From contig JALFRW010000030.1 in the NCBI GenBank assembly GCA_022778715.1, forward strand, positions 1 through 64,000: 64,000 nt of DNA, in the 5' to 3' direction. A model generated the notes under the pieces. The model ran no database searches. It had not been told where the DNA came from and saw only the letters and a list, made by a program, of their open reading frames with translations. Origin of the DNA: Ezakiella sp. GTDB lineage: Bacteria; Bacillota; Clostridia; Tissierellales; Peptoniphilaceae. The translations under genes and the position numbers were made by a program. This document shows, one piece after another, positions 1 to 8,159 of this stretch; position 1 is the stretch's first letter, and the number at the start of each line of letters is the position of its first letter.

Positions 1-105
1 GCAATAGAAAAATATATTTATTATTACAATAACGAAAGAATTCAGAAGAAAACAAAATGGATGCCACCTACAAAATATAGGTTAGCATCCACTACAACTA
101 ATTAA
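1..105 (+). mobile_element. IS3-family transposase, C-terminal 34 codons (truncated by window edge)
   Basis: The window opens in frame inside a coding sequence that ends in TAA at 103-105. The translated tail has the block YIYYYNNERIQ followed by PPTKYR, which is the C-terminal signature of the DDE integrase (OrfB) of IS3-family elements, where a Y-x-Y-NNER block precedes the final P-x-x-YR. The catalytic DDE residues lie outside the window. Whether the element is intact upstream cannot be seen. The reading frame itself has no stop or frameshift in the visible part. Confidence 0.75.
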
Positions 106-113
106 TTAAATAT

Positions 114-137
114 TGTGTCCAGTTTTATGGGTACACA
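114..137 (+). repeat. Probable right-end terminal repeat of the IS3-like element
   Basis: Directly after the transposase stop lies TGTGTCCAGTTTTATGGGTA followed by CACA. Ends with TGT and a GTCCA core next to a transposase stop are typical of IS3-family termini, and this piece is also partly self-complementary (GTGTCC...GGGTACAC). The left end is outside the window, so the repeat cannot be matched to its partner. The element would end 25 bases before the thyX stop codon. Confidence 0.45.
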
Positions 138-161
138 TCATAAATCTTAAGACCGTTTTTA

Positions 162-875
162 TTATTCATTAATTTCTTCCTCAGTTAAAAAAGCTGCCAT
201 GCCAAGAGGAAATTTTTCTAGTGCTAAATCTTTTACTGCCTTCGCATATTGGCGAATTTCGTATTGGCTGTGGTTGTCCATTCTTTGCTTTGTGAAATGT
301 GCAACGGCTTGAAGAGAAGCTGTCCAGTACCAGTTGACATACATTCCATATGCCGGCAAAAAAAGTCTTGCTTCTTCAGCACAAATTCCTGATTCCATTG
401 CGTTTTCGTATAGAGCTACGCCTTTGTCGATGTATTCTTCAAGTTCTTTTGTGAACTTGAATCCGATTTCGTTTGATACAGGGTCAGTCGAGCCTTGCTT
501 GTTGTTTGCCGGCTTTCCTCTCCATTCATTTTCATTTGGAATATAAAATGTTGGATCTTCTGTAACATATCTTCTGGAGCTCTCATTCCAAGCGTTTAGA
601 GCTTCCTGACTTCCTTCTAAGTGTGATGAACCAATGATATATTTCCACCATTGTCTAGCTACCATAAGAGGTGCTTTTATTTCAAATTGGAGTACTGCGT
701 GTCTAAAAGGTGATGTGTGATTGTTGTCAGCCAAAAATTTAATGAGTCGTTCATCTTTTTCATTTAGCTCATGGCTTTCTTTAGCAAAACTTGCACGTGC
801 AGCGTTAACAATTGTTAGATCACTTCCCATAGAATCGACTAATCTAACATAGCCTTTATCCAAAATAGTTTTCAT
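162..875 (-). CDS. thyX: FAD-dependent thymidylate synthase ThyX
   Basis: 237 aa. ThyX makes dTMP from dUMP using methylene-tetrahydrofolate, FAD and NADPH, replacing ThyA in many anaerobes. The N-terminal half has the NAARASFAKES block that follows the first strand in the family, and HTSPFRHAVLQFEIKAP leads into the active site. The classical RHRx7S signature is present only in a variant form: RQWWKYIIGSSH, then a short insertion, then WNESSRRYV, as in the ThyX subgroup ending in NExSRRYV. Start is the ATG at 873-875 with AAGGAGG a few bases upstream. A TATAAT-like box (minus strand, 908-913) may serve as its promoter, back to back with that of nth. It ends 25 bases from an IS3-type terminus. 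Confidence 0.9.
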   Translation of the reverse strand: MKTILDKGYVRLVDSMGSDLTIVNAARASFAKESHELNEKDERLIKFLADNNHTSPFRHAVLQFEIKAPLMVARQWWKYIIGSSHLEGSQEALNAWNESSRRYVTEDPTFYIPNENEWRGKPANNKQGSTDPVSNEIGFKFTKELEEYIDKGVALYENAMESGICAEEARLFLPAYGMYVNWYWTASLQAVAHFTKQRMDNHSQYEIRQYAKAVKDLALEKFPLGMAAFLTEEEINE

Positions 876-926
876 TTTATCCTCCTTAACTAATTTAATT
901 TAATTTAATTATATCATATATTTGGC

Positions 927-955
927 TTTAAATAAAATACAAAATGATGTATAAT
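927..955 (+). promoter_or_regulatory. Promoter of nth-pepF
   Basis: TTTAAA (927-932), 17-base spacer, TATAAT (950-955), 31 bases before the nth start codon. The -10 is perfect and the -35 is partial. Just upstream is a run of TAATTT units (about 897-910) shared with the divergent thyX promoter. Confidence 0.6.
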
Positions 956-986
956 TTTAAATAGATAGTACTAATGGGGGATAAGT

Positions 987-1640
987 TTGGCAAAAAATAT
1001 TTTAAATAAAAACGAAATAGCAGAAGTTTGTGAAATACTTATGAATTACCATATTGATGCACGCTGTGAATTAAAGCATGCCTCTCCATATGAACTTTTG
1101 ATTGCTACAATTTTGTCTGCACAATGCACCGATGTTCGTGTTAACAAAATAACTGAGGAACTTTTCTCTGTAGCAAACACGCCGGAAAAAATATGTGAGC
1201 TTGGGATAGAAAGTCTAAAAAACTATATCAAAAGTGCAGGTTTTTTTAACACAAAAGCGGAAAATATTATTGAAACATCTCAAATTTTGATTAAAAAATA
1301 CGATTCTAAAGTACCGCAAACAATGGATGAGCTCGTTTCTTTGCCTGGAGTGGGTAGAAAAACTGCAAATGTAGTTCTTGCAAATTGTTTTAATGTGCCA
1401 ACTATCGCTGTCGACACACATGTATTTCGTGTTACAAATAGGATTGGGATAGTTAAAGCAGATAATGTTTTGGATACAGAAAAAGCATTGATGAAAAAGC
1501 TCCCAAAAGATATTTGGGTAAAGATGCACCACGTTTTTATTTTTCATGGAAGACGAGTTTGTAGTGCGAGAAATCCAAAATGCAATATATGCCCGGTAAT
1601 TGCTTATTGCTTATACTTAAGGAGGAAAAATGAAGTATAA
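987..1640 (+). CDS. nth: Endonuclease III
   Basis: 217 aa, the usual family length. DNA glycosylase/AP lyase that removes oxidised pyrimidines in base excision repair. The helix-hairpin-helix LPGVGRKTANVV carries the catalytic lysine, VDTHVFRV carries the catalytic aspartate, and the C-terminal [4Fe-4S] loop is complete: C192-x6-C199-x2-C202-x5-C208. The start is TTG at 987, preceded by a GGGGGAT ribosome binding site. No ATG suits better. The 3' end overlaps the pepF start by 11 bases, so the two are translationally coupled. Confidence 0.95.
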   Translation: MAKNILNKNEIAEVCEILMNYHIDARCELKHASPYELLIATILSAQCTDVRVNKITEELFSVANTPEKICELGIESLKNYIKSAGFFNTKAENIIETSQILIKKYDSKVPQTMDELVSLPGVGRKTANVVLANCFNVPTIAVDTHVFRVTNRIGIVKADNVLDTEKALMKKLPKDIWVKMHHVFIFHGRRVCSARNPKCNICPVIAYCLYLRRKNEV

Positions 1641-3420
1641 TTTTGAATCAAGAGAACAAATTGAAAACAAGTACAAATGGAATTTGGAAAGTTTGTACAC
1701 AGATGAAACCGACCTAGAATCAGATATGGCGAAATTTGAAGAAAGGTTAAGTGAACTTGCAGCATACAATGGCAAGCTATTCGAAAATAAAGACAATTTA
1801 TATGATTATCTAAAAACTAAAGAAGAGCTTGGCATTTTATTGACTAAGATTGCAAACTATATCAGCAATCGTTTCAACGAAGATAATAGAAACGCAAAAT
1901 ATCAAGCACTTGATGGAAAATTAGAAAATTTATTCTCTATATTTAGTCAAGTTGTAAGTTTTGAGGTACCAGAAATTTTAGATTATGAAGGCGACATAGA
2001 AGAAGTATTTAATAATAAACCACAACTCGAAGAATTTAGAAGATATATCTTCGATATTTTAAGATATAAACCCCATACCCTTGGCGAAAAAGAAGAAAAA
2101 ATGCTATCAGCATTGTCACCTGTATTTAATTCAAGCGAAAAATCTTTTTCAATGCTAAGCGTCGCAGATATGAAATTCCCAACGGTTAGAATTGATAATG
2201 ACGATGTGAGAATCACTTCCGGAAACTTTGTTCCACTTCTTGAAAGCGCGCCAAGGGATGCTAAGAAAGAAGTATTTGAAAAATATTACACAGAATATGA
2301 AAATCACATTAATACATTCGCTTCAACACTTGAAGGGACCGTTAAATCAAATGTTTTATATTCAAAATTAAAAAATTTCACTTCAGCTAAGCAAAGAGCT
2401 CTATTTGACAATGAAATTCCGGTAAGCGTTTACGATGAACTAGTGAAGACTGTTACAAACAATCTAGATGCACTTCACGACTATATGGGAGTTCGCAAAA
2501 ATGCTATGGGCTTGGACAAAATGTATATGTATGACATTTACGCAAATCTCGTTCCAGACGTAGACTTGAAGTTCACATTTGAAGAAGCTCGCGAAATCGT
2601 GCTTGAAGCACTAGCTCCACTGGGAGAATATTACATTAAGCATTTGAAAGAAGGATTCGACAATAGATGGTGTGACGTTTTTGAGACTCCAGGCAAACGT
2701 AGTGGGGCATACTCTAGCGGTGGTTATGGCACAATGCCATTTGTGCTATTAAATTTTCATGGCACACTTGATGACGTGTTTACCACAGCTCACGAAATGG
2801 GGCACTCAATGCACACATTCAATTCTTGTAACAATCAACCATTTGCATACAGTGGATATTCAATTTTTGTCGCAGAAGTGGCATCTACAATGAACGAAAG
2901 TTTGCTTACTTTCTATCTTTTAGACAAATGGAAAGATAAGAATTTAAGAAAATATGTTATCAACCATTTCTTGGATTCAATCAAGGGTACTTTATTTAGA
3001 CAAACTCAATTCGCAGTTTTTGAAGATTTAATTTACAAAGAATACGAAACAAATGGCAGCCTTACTGCTCATTTTCTAAACGAAGAATATGAAAAATTAA
3101 ATCAAAAATTCTATGGAAAAAATATAGAAAAAGATGATTTTATCAAATATGAATGGGCAAGAATTCCTCATTTTTACTACAATTTCTATGTTTATCAATA
3201 TGCAACAGGAATTTCTGCAGCACTATGCTTCGCAAAAAGAATTATAGAAGGTGGAGAAAAAGAAAGAGATATGTATCTCGAATTCTTAAAATCCGGATCC
3301 AGCTTACCGCCATTAGAAGTTTTAAATAAAGCAGGCGTAGACATGACAAGCTCAAAGCCAATCGAAGATGCAATTAAAATTTTTAAGGAGTTCTTAGAAG
3401 AATTTAGAACACTTATTTAA
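1630..3420 (+). CDS. pepF: Oligoendopeptidase F (M3B metallopeptidase)
   Basis: 596 aa. Cytoplasmic zinc peptidase that cleaves short oligopeptides, supporting peptide catabolism. The zinc site is HEMGHSMHT (HExxH), with the downstream glutamate ligand expected in the following helix. The N-terminal half is the long helical region typical of M3B, and the C-terminal part has the conserved PHFYYNFYVYQYATG block. Length matches PepF enzymes (about 600). ATG at 1630 lies inside the 3' end of nth, with AAGGAGG just upstream. No terminator separates it from cdaA, 15 bases downstream, so the operon may continue. Confidence 0.95.
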   Translation: MKYNFESREQIENKYKWNLESLYTDETDLESDMAKFEERLSELAAYNGKLFENKDNLYDYLKTKEELGILLTKIANYISNRFNEDNRNAKYQALDGKLENLFSIFSQVVSFEVPEILDYEGDIEEVFNNKPQLEEFRRYIFDILRYKPHTLGEKEEKMLSALSPVFNSSEKSFSMLSVADMKFPTVRIDNDDVRITSGNFVPLLESAPRDAKKEVFEKYYTEYENHINTFASTLEGTVKSNVLYSKLKNFTSAKQRALFDNEIPVSVYDELVKTVTNNLDALHDYMGVRKNAMGLDKMYMYDIYANLVPDVDLKFTFEEAREIVLEALAPLGEYYIKHLKEGFDNRWCDVFETPGKRSGAYSSGGYGTMPFVLLNFHGTLDDVFTTAHEMGHSMHTFNSCNNQPFAYSGYSIFVAEVASTMNESLLTFYLLDKWKDKNLRKYVINHFLDSIKGTLFRQTQFAVFEDLIYKEYETNGSLTAHFLNEEYEKLNQKFYGKNIEKDDFIKYEWARIPHFYYNFYVYQYATGISAALCFAKRIIEGGEKERDMYLEFLKSGSSLPPLEVLNKAGVDMTSSKPIEDAIKIFKEFLEEFRTLI

Positions 3421-3435
3421 ATTTGAGGGGATAAA

Positions 3436-4356
3436 ATGACAGGTGTAAAATTTTTTAGTTCAATAAAAGATACGCTTTTAAATATAAAATTTAATAATGT
3501 TATAGACATATTGATCATGTCAATAATTATTTACAACGCCTATAAATTAGTCAAAGAAACCAGAGCGGAACAACTTGCTAAAGGATTTTTCATTTTGCTT
3601 TTGGTTACTAAATTATCTGAATGGTTTAAGCTTTACACTTTACGCTGGTTTTTAAACTGGCTTCTAGGAGCGGGGCTTCTCGCTCTTGTGGTTATATTCC
3701 AACCGGAAATCAGGCGGGCATTTGAATTTATTGGTAGAAGCAAATTCTTCAACAAATACAAGAAAGGTGGCGACAACAAGCCAAATGCAGTTGTTGAAGA
3801 AATTGTACAAGCTTGTGCGTCACTTTCTCGTCAAAGAATTGGTGCACTCATTGTCATACAAAGAAAAACTGGACTTGGTGAAATTTTGGAAACCGGACAA
3901 ATGATAAATGGCTATGTGTCAATGGGACTTTTAATAAACATATTTATTCCAAACACACCACTTCACGATGGGGCTGTTGTTATTGATAGAGATATCATAA
4001 AAGCTGCAGCTTGCTTTCTTCCAATCACAGACAACAAAAATCTGGCAAAAGACCTAGGCACGAGGCACAGAGCTGCACTTGGAATAAGTGAAAAGAGTGA
4101 TGCATTTGTAATTGTAGTTTCAGAAGAAACGGGCGCAATTTCTACATGTGAAGGTGGAGTAATCTCAAGGTTTTTGGATCCTGACACTCTAAGAAAGAAA
4201 TTAGTTGAAATTTACGAACCAAAACCAGTAGAAAAAAATTTATTGAGTAAATTTATAGAAGAGTTTTCAACCACTGAACAAGAAAAAGAAAAGGCAAAAT
4301 CAGAAGAAGAAATGCATTCTAAAGAAGATGGAGATAAAAAAGATGAAGAAATTTAA
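3436..4356 (+). CDS. cdaA: Diadenylate cyclase CdaA
   Basis: 306 aa. Makes the second messenger c-di-AMP from two ATP at the membrane. About three hydrophobic helices occupy residues 20-95. They are followed by the DisA_N/DAC domain with both diagnostic motifs, LHDGAVVID (DGA) and GTRHRAALG (RHR). A charged, Glu/Lys-rich tail of about 40 residues follows the domain. AGGGGAT precedes the ATG. The gene overlaps cdaR by 14 bases. The pairing cdaA-cdaR is conserved in Firmicutes, where it often continues into glmM. No glmM follows here. Confidence 0.95.
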   Translation: MTGVKFFSSIKDTLLNIKFNNVIDILIMSIIIYNAYKLVKETRAEQLAKGFFILLLVTKLSEWFKLYTLRWFLNWLLGAGLLALVVIFQPEIRRAFEFIGRSKFFNKYKKGGDNKPNAVVEEIVQACASLSRQRIGALIVIQRKTGLGEILETGQMINGYVSMGLLINIFIPNTPLHDGAVVIDRDIIKAAACFLPITDNKNLAKDLGTRHRAALGISEKSDAFVIVVSEETGAISTCEGGVISRFLDPDTLRKKLVEIYEPKPVEKNLLSKFIEEFSTTEQEKEKAKSEEEMHSKEDGDKKDEEI

Positions 4357-5659
4357 GTTCAAAAAGATTTATGATGATAATTTGACAGCCAAAATTATTT
4401 CACTTGTAATTGCCATTTTCTTTTGGAGTTATGTAATGGGGGTAGAGAACCCAACTGAAACGATGACAATTAGAAATGTGCGGGTTAACTTTGAAAATGT
4501 TGAAAGCTTGGAAAACAAAGGCTTGATTTTAATAAATCAAGCAGATCAATTTGTAAATATAAAAGTTTCAGGCAAAAAAAATGAGCTAAATAAATTAAAA
4601 GAAGGAAGCGTGTTGGCCACTGTTGACCTAAAAGGATTTGGAGTGGGAGACTCTAGAGCAATGGTTAGCACCAGATTCGAATCAAACCCCGGTAACATTC
4701 AAGTAGAAAATGTAACTCCGCGCGACGTTCTAGTTTCAATCGACAAAGTTATTACAAAAGAAATGGCTGTTAAAATTGATACGCTTGGCACGCCAGTTGA
4801 AAATTATATCGTGGGTGAGATTTCAACTACTTCACCAAATGTAAAAATCAAAGGTCCTAAGGCAACTTTGGATAAGGTGAGAGGCCTTGTGTCAACAATT
4901 GACATTAGCGATAAAAAAGAATCTTTCACAATTTCCAATCCTGTGAAAGCAGTGGATGAAAATGGAGATGAACTCGTTAATATAGAAGCTGTACCGAATG
5001 TGATAAATATTTCCGTGCCGATTTTCCAAACAGTTATAAAACCAATTGAGTTAAAGACAAAGGGCAATTTGCCAACTCTATTAAATATCAAATCTTACGA
5101 TATTAACCCAAGCACGATAACACTTAAAGTTTTAAATGACGTGAAGATTCCACAAAATATTACAACAGAAGAAGTTGACTTGTCGGCAATAAATAAAAAT
5201 ACCAGTATAAAACTTAAACTAAATATTCCTGACGGACTCGTTCCAATTGATGAAACCATTGAATATAAACTTAATTTACTTCTCGATAATTACGCTATAA
5301 GAAGAGTGGAAATCAAAAAATCGCAAATAGAATTTGTAAATTTACCAGATGGACTAAAGCTAAAAGAAAACGAAATTAATGATACCTACTTTGTGGATTT
5401 AAAAGGACCGGAAGATCTTGTAACAACGCTAGATGCAGGTAATTTGAGTTTCATTTGTGATCTTGGTAATGCTCACCTAGGGCTACAAAGATACGAAATT
5501 ATTTTGCAAAGTAAAGACGCAAATCTATCTTTGAACAATCCAGTTACAATTGATTTAAACATGGAAGAGGATAGTTTAAACAACAATATTGGTGACAACA
5601 ACGAAAATAACAACAATAATAATGTTGATGAGAACGACAACAATGACATTGAAAATTAA
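4343..5659 (+). CDS. cdaR: CdaA regulator CdaR (YbbR-domain protein)
   Basis: 438 aa from the ATG at 4343. That start is preferred over an in-frame ATG at 4328 because GGAG (4330-4333) sits 9 bases before it. One N-terminal membrane helix (IISLVIAIFFWSYVMGV) is followed by about four YbbR repeats exposed outside the membrane. The repeats are recognisable by recurring units such as PxNVxVxGPxxxLdkv and DLSxxN/K. In other Firmicutes CdaR binds CdaA and modulates c-di-AMP synthesis. The last 25 residues are almost only Asn, Asp and Glu, a low-complexity tail not needed by the fold. The operon ends at a terminator. Confidence 0.9.
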   Translation: MKKFKFKKIYDDNLTAKIISLVIAIFFWSYVMGVENPTETMTIRNVRVNFENVESLENKGLILINQADQFVNIKVSGKKNELNKLKEGSVLATVDLKGFGVGDSRAMVSTRFESNPGNIQVENVTPRDVLVSIDKVITKEMAVKIDTLGTPVENYIVGEISTTSPNVKIKGPKATLDKVRGLVSTIDISDKKESFTISNPVKAVDENGDELVNIEAVPNVINISVPIFQTVIKPIELKTKGNLPTLLNIKSYDINPSTITLKVLNDVKIPQNITTEEVDLSAINKNTSIKLKLNIPDGLVPIDETIEYKLNLLLDNYAIRRVEIKKSQIEFVNLPDGLKLKENEINDTYFVDLKGPEDLVTTLDAGNLSFICDLGNAHLGLQRYEIILQSKDANLSLNNPVTIDLNMEEDSLNNNIGDNNENNNNNNVDENDNNDIEN

Positions 5660-5670
5660 AAATTTTTTTT

Positions 5671-5700
5671 AGAGAGATTTTAAAATAATCTCTCTTTTTT
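5671..5700 (+). terminator. Terminator of the cdaA-cdaR operon
   Basis: AGAGAGATT ... AATCTCTCT stem with a short loop followed by TTTTTT, 12 bases after the cdaR stop. Confidence 0.85.
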
Positions 5701-5710
5701 GTAAAAACAT

Positions 5711-5739
5711 TTGAAAAATTTATATAGTTGTGATATAAT
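5711..5739 (+). promoter_or_regulatory. Promoter of the FMN riboswitch-ribU transcript
   Basis: TTGAAA (5711-5716), 17-base spacer, TATAAT (5734-5739). Transcription would start right at the 5' edge of the riboswitch. Confidence 0.8.
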
Positions 5740-5745
5740 AAATAT

Positions 5746-5855
5746 GTCTTCAAGGGGTAGGTTAAATTCCTCACCGGTGGTAAAGCCCACGAGCCATTTT
5801 GGCAGATCAGGTTAAATTCCTGAGCCGACGGTATAGTCCGGATGGAAAGGAAGAT
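5746..5855 (+). promoter_or_regulatory. FMN riboswitch (RFN element)
   Basis: All the conserved blocks of the RFN element are present in order: a GTCTTCAAGGGG-type 5' strand, GGTTAAATTCCTCACCGG, GTAAAGCCCACGAGCC, GGCAGATCAGGTTAAATTCC, GAGCCGACGGTATAGTCC, GGATGG and a closing GGAAGA. P1 pairs TCTTC with GAAGA. Binding of FMN should favour the terminator that follows directly, shutting off ribU when flavin is plentiful. The CCCC of the terminator stem can alternatively pair with the GGGG at about 5753-5757. Confidence 0.95.
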
Positions 5856-5878
5856 CCCCTTTGTATGGGGCTTTTTTA
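5854..5878 (+). terminator. Riboswitch-controlled terminator
   Basis: CCCC-TTTGTAT-GGGG stem-loop followed by CTTTTTT, between the riboswitch and the ribU ribosome binding site. It serves as the expression platform. Confidence 0.8.
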
Positions 5879-5899
5879 TTGCCCAAAAGGAGGTTTATT

Positions 5900-6553
5900 A
5901 TGATGACACAAAATACTAAGAAATCGATGTCTAACACAAAAAAATTGACAGGACTTGCAATGTTTGCAGCACTTGCATACGCAATAATGTTTGTTGGAAG
6001 AATTCCGATTGTACTGTTTTTAAAGTATGACCCAAAAGATTTCATACTTTTAATTGCAGCTTTTATCTATGGAATCGTGCCAGCTGGAATTGTCACGGTA
6101 ATAGTTTGCGTTTTGGAAACTCTCACCGCATCTGACACGGGAATAATTGGACTTTTGATGAACATAGTGGCGACATTTGCGTTTTTGATTCCTGCAAACT
6201 ATGCATTCAGAAAAAACAAAGAAATGAAAAACGTAGTAATAGGTCTTGTTATTAGTACATTTTTCATGACAGCAATTATGATATTGTGGAATTGGGTGGT
6301 CACACCATTTTATATGCATGTACCAAGAACAGAAGTTGTAAAATTATTAGTGCCAGCAATCATGCCTTTTAACATTATTAAAGGCTTTGCAAACTCAGCT
6401 CTTACATTGATTTTTTATAGAAAAATACTAAAAGTAAGAGAAGATTTCTTTGAACAAGGTGATGCTGACAAAGAAGTGACTTTGAGAGATACAATTATAT
6501 CGGCTGGAGTGCTTGCAATTGTGGCACTAGTTATGTACTTTTTAATAAGATAA
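5900..6553 (+). CDS. ribU: Riboflavin ECF transporter, substrate-binding subunit RibU
   Basis: 217 aa. Multi-pass membrane protein (about six hydrophobic segments) that captures riboflavin for a shared ECF energy-coupling module, which is not encoded in this window. The N-terminal motif KLTGLAMFAALAYAIMFVGR and the following FLKYDPKDF are typical of RibU. Start is ATG 5900, 6 bases after AAGGAGG (5887-5893). An upstream in-frame ATG at 5861 lies inside the terminator hairpin and is rejected. The FMN riboswitch upstream independently supports the substrate. The protein ends in a short charged stretch and a last helix. Confidence 0.95.
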   Translation: MMTQNTKKSMSNTKKLTGLAMFAALAYAIMFVGRIPIVLFLKYDPKDFILLIAAFIYGIVPAGIVTVIVCVLETLTASDTGIIGLLMNIVATFAFLIPANYAFRKNKEMKNVVIGLVISTFFMTAIMILWNWVVTPFYMHVPRTEVVKLLVPAIMPFNIIKGFANSALTLIFYRKILKVREDFFEQGDADKEVTLRDTIISAGVLAIVALVMYFLIR

Positions 6554-6559
6554 ATTTTA

Positions 6560-6592
6560 AAAAACAATCTGCTATATAGCAGATTGTTTTTT
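6560..6592 (+). terminator. Terminator of ribU
   Basis: AAACAATCTGCTATATAGCAGATTGTTT: a perfect palindromic stem ending in TTTTTT directly after ribU. It can also act on the opposite strand. Confidence 0.85.
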
Positions 6593-6600
6593 AATATAAA

Positions 6601-6630
6601 AATATGCTTTTAGTAAACCAAAAGCATATT
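6601..6630 (-). terminator. Terminator of the minus-strand lipoprotein operon
   Basis: AATATGCTTTT and AAAAGCATATT form an 11-bp stem around an 8-base loop. On the minus strand it is followed by a T-rich run. The stem reaches the stop codon of the gene at 6629. Confidence 0.7.
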
Positions 6631-6997
6631 ATAAACTCTTTTCTTTAGTTGAAAATGTTAAGAAATTGTCGACTAAAATTATTGCGATAAGAATAAATTT
6701 AAAATATTTCACACTTATCACAAGATAAAAAGCATCTCTAATCTCGTATGCGATTCTGTTAAGCTTTCCCATAAATACAGGAAATAAAAATAAAATGTCA
6801 AGCGTAATCAGAAATTTTCGGTCATTAATATCTTTAGAAACAATAAGTATAAGCATTAATAAAAATATTCCATAACAAATATAAGTCGAATGAACTCTCA
6901 TATCCAGCCAAAGACTTTGGCTAATAGTGGTTGTCACGATAGAATAAATAATTATAGAATAAGTGAAAAGGCTTACAATCTTATTTAATGATTTCAT
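6629..6997 (-). CDS. Small membrane protein of unknown function
   Basis: 122 aa with four hydrophobic segments, at about residues 8-28, 37-53, 65-80 and 90-112, separated by short charged loops. Lys/Arg residues flank the first segment, and a short charged tail ends the protein. I recognise no family. Its ATG overlaps the stop of the upstream lipoprotein gene (TAATG), so the two are translationally coupled and probably act together at the membrane. Transcription ends at the hairpin overlapping its stop codon. Confidence 0.6.
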   Translation of the reverse strand: MKSLNKIVSLFTYSIIIYSIVTTTISQSLWLDMRVHSTYICYGIFLLMLILIVSKDINDRKFLITLDILFLFPVFMGKLNRIAYEIRDAFYLVISVKYFKFILIAIILVDNFLTFSTKEKSL

Positions 6998-7650
6998 TAG
7001 TCGAGTTTGTAAACAATAGCAACGCCTTGTTTGTCTTCAGGAATCTTATTGTCATTAACTTTAAATTCAACTTCTTTTGTTTCTTCTATAGCACCTAGAG
7101 GGTAAGTTGAATTGCTGGTGATGCCAACAAAACATGAATCAAGGCATGTGATGCAGCCCGTTTCATATTCTTTTGCGCCGTCTAAGTTTCCAGAGAATTT
7201 GATGTCGATGTCTTTTTTGTTTGAATCAAGTAAGAATTCATCAATGTCAATTCCATCTTTGTTGCCATCCCAATAAATATTTACGTCTAGATCGCTGCCT
7301 TCAGACAAAGTAGTTGCAGCATTTTCGGCTGTCATATTGTCTCCAGGCGTTGCGCCGATTTCTTTTAAAGCATTATAGAAATCCTCTGGGCTAACATATG
7401 ATTTGAACATAGCCATATCTGCAATTTTGCCGTCTTTGTAAATGGCAAAATGTCTTGTAGCCTCAAATTCATACTTACCATTAAATGTTGCATAAATGGT
7501 AACTGTCTTTTCGTTCTTGTCAACTTTGATAGGACTGTCTTCGCTAACGCCCATAATTCCAGAGCTTGATGATTGGTTGTCTTTTTTGCATCCAACAAAA
7601 ACAGAGCATGCAAGGAAGACACATAGTGCAATAATACCAAGTTTTTTCAT
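6997..7650 (-). CDS. Lipoprotein with a YdjY-like domain
   Basis: 217 aa. A type II signal peptide ends in the lipobox FVGC (Cys21), followed by a Ser-rich linker. The central part (HFAIYKDGKIADMAMFKSYV, then EDFYNALKEIGATPGDNMT) resembles the YdjY domain, whose biochemical role is unknown. The C-terminal half has a CITCLDSC cluster, which could bind metal or form a disulfide. AAGGAGG lies upstream of the ATG, with a TATAAT box on the minus strand at 7684-7689. Downstream is the coupled membrane protein at 6629-6997. I cannot assign a function beyond surface exposure. Confidence 0.65.
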   Translation of the reverse strand: MKKLGIIALCVFLACSVFVGCKKDNQSSSSGIMGVSEDSPIKVDKNEKTVTIYATFNGKYEFEATRHFAIYKDGKIADMAMFKSYVSPEDFYNALKEIGATPGDNMTAENAATTLSEGSDLDVNIYWDGNKDGIDIDEFLLDSNKKDIDIKFSGNLDGAKEYETGCITCLDSCFVGITSNSTYPLGAIEETKEVEFKVNDNKIPEDKQGVAIVYKLD

Positions 7651-8112
7651 TATTAATCCTCCTTAAAAAAACTTTACAACTATATTATACCACTTTTTAG
7701 GAATTTATAAAAGATAATAGATCTATAATTTTTATTTATATGACTATAAAAAATTTAATAAGAATAATATAGAGCATTTAATGTACAAAAGAAAGGTAAA
7801 CAAATTCCGAATGTATTACAATGTATAAAGCAATAACAACAATTAAACCAATGTCACCGTTAACTTTTTTACAATTAATCAATAAGAATTAATGGCTAAC
7901 AATAAATAAGTTAATAAATATACTAAATGTTAATTATAAAGAATAGAAAGAATAAGATTATGATATAACTCGAATTAAAAAAATAATTGTAATGAATCTT
8001 TCTGTTTCGCAGATTGATAATAGATAAACTTTTGAAGTAATTTTAATAAACTGGAAAAATTCAAAAATCAAGATTTTTATAACTAAACAATTTTTAGTTA
8101 TATTTACAACGA
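7651..8112. other. Intergenic stretch without a recognisable gene
   Basis: About 460 bases of very AT-rich sequence with stops in all frames. It holds the ribosome binding site and -10 box (ATTATA at 7684-7689 on the plus strand) of the lipoprotein gene near its left edge. I see no tRNA, riboswitch, repeat array or conserved protein fragment in it. Confidence 0.6.
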
Positions 8113-8143
8113 AAATCTCCAAGCTATTTGCTTGGAGATTTTT
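8113..8143 (-). terminator. Terminator of the ABC/CARDB operon
   Basis: TCTCCAAGC and GCTTGGAGA pair around a 5-base loop, flanked by A and T runs on both sides, 17 bases downstream of the permease stop codon. Probably bidirectional. Confidence 0.8.
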
Positions 8144-8159
8144 AAAATATTTACATATT

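Noticed and set aside
893-912. TAATTT tandem units between thyX and nth as a regulatory repeat
   Set aside because: Low-complexity AT sequence covering a divergent promoter. No protein site is recognisable.
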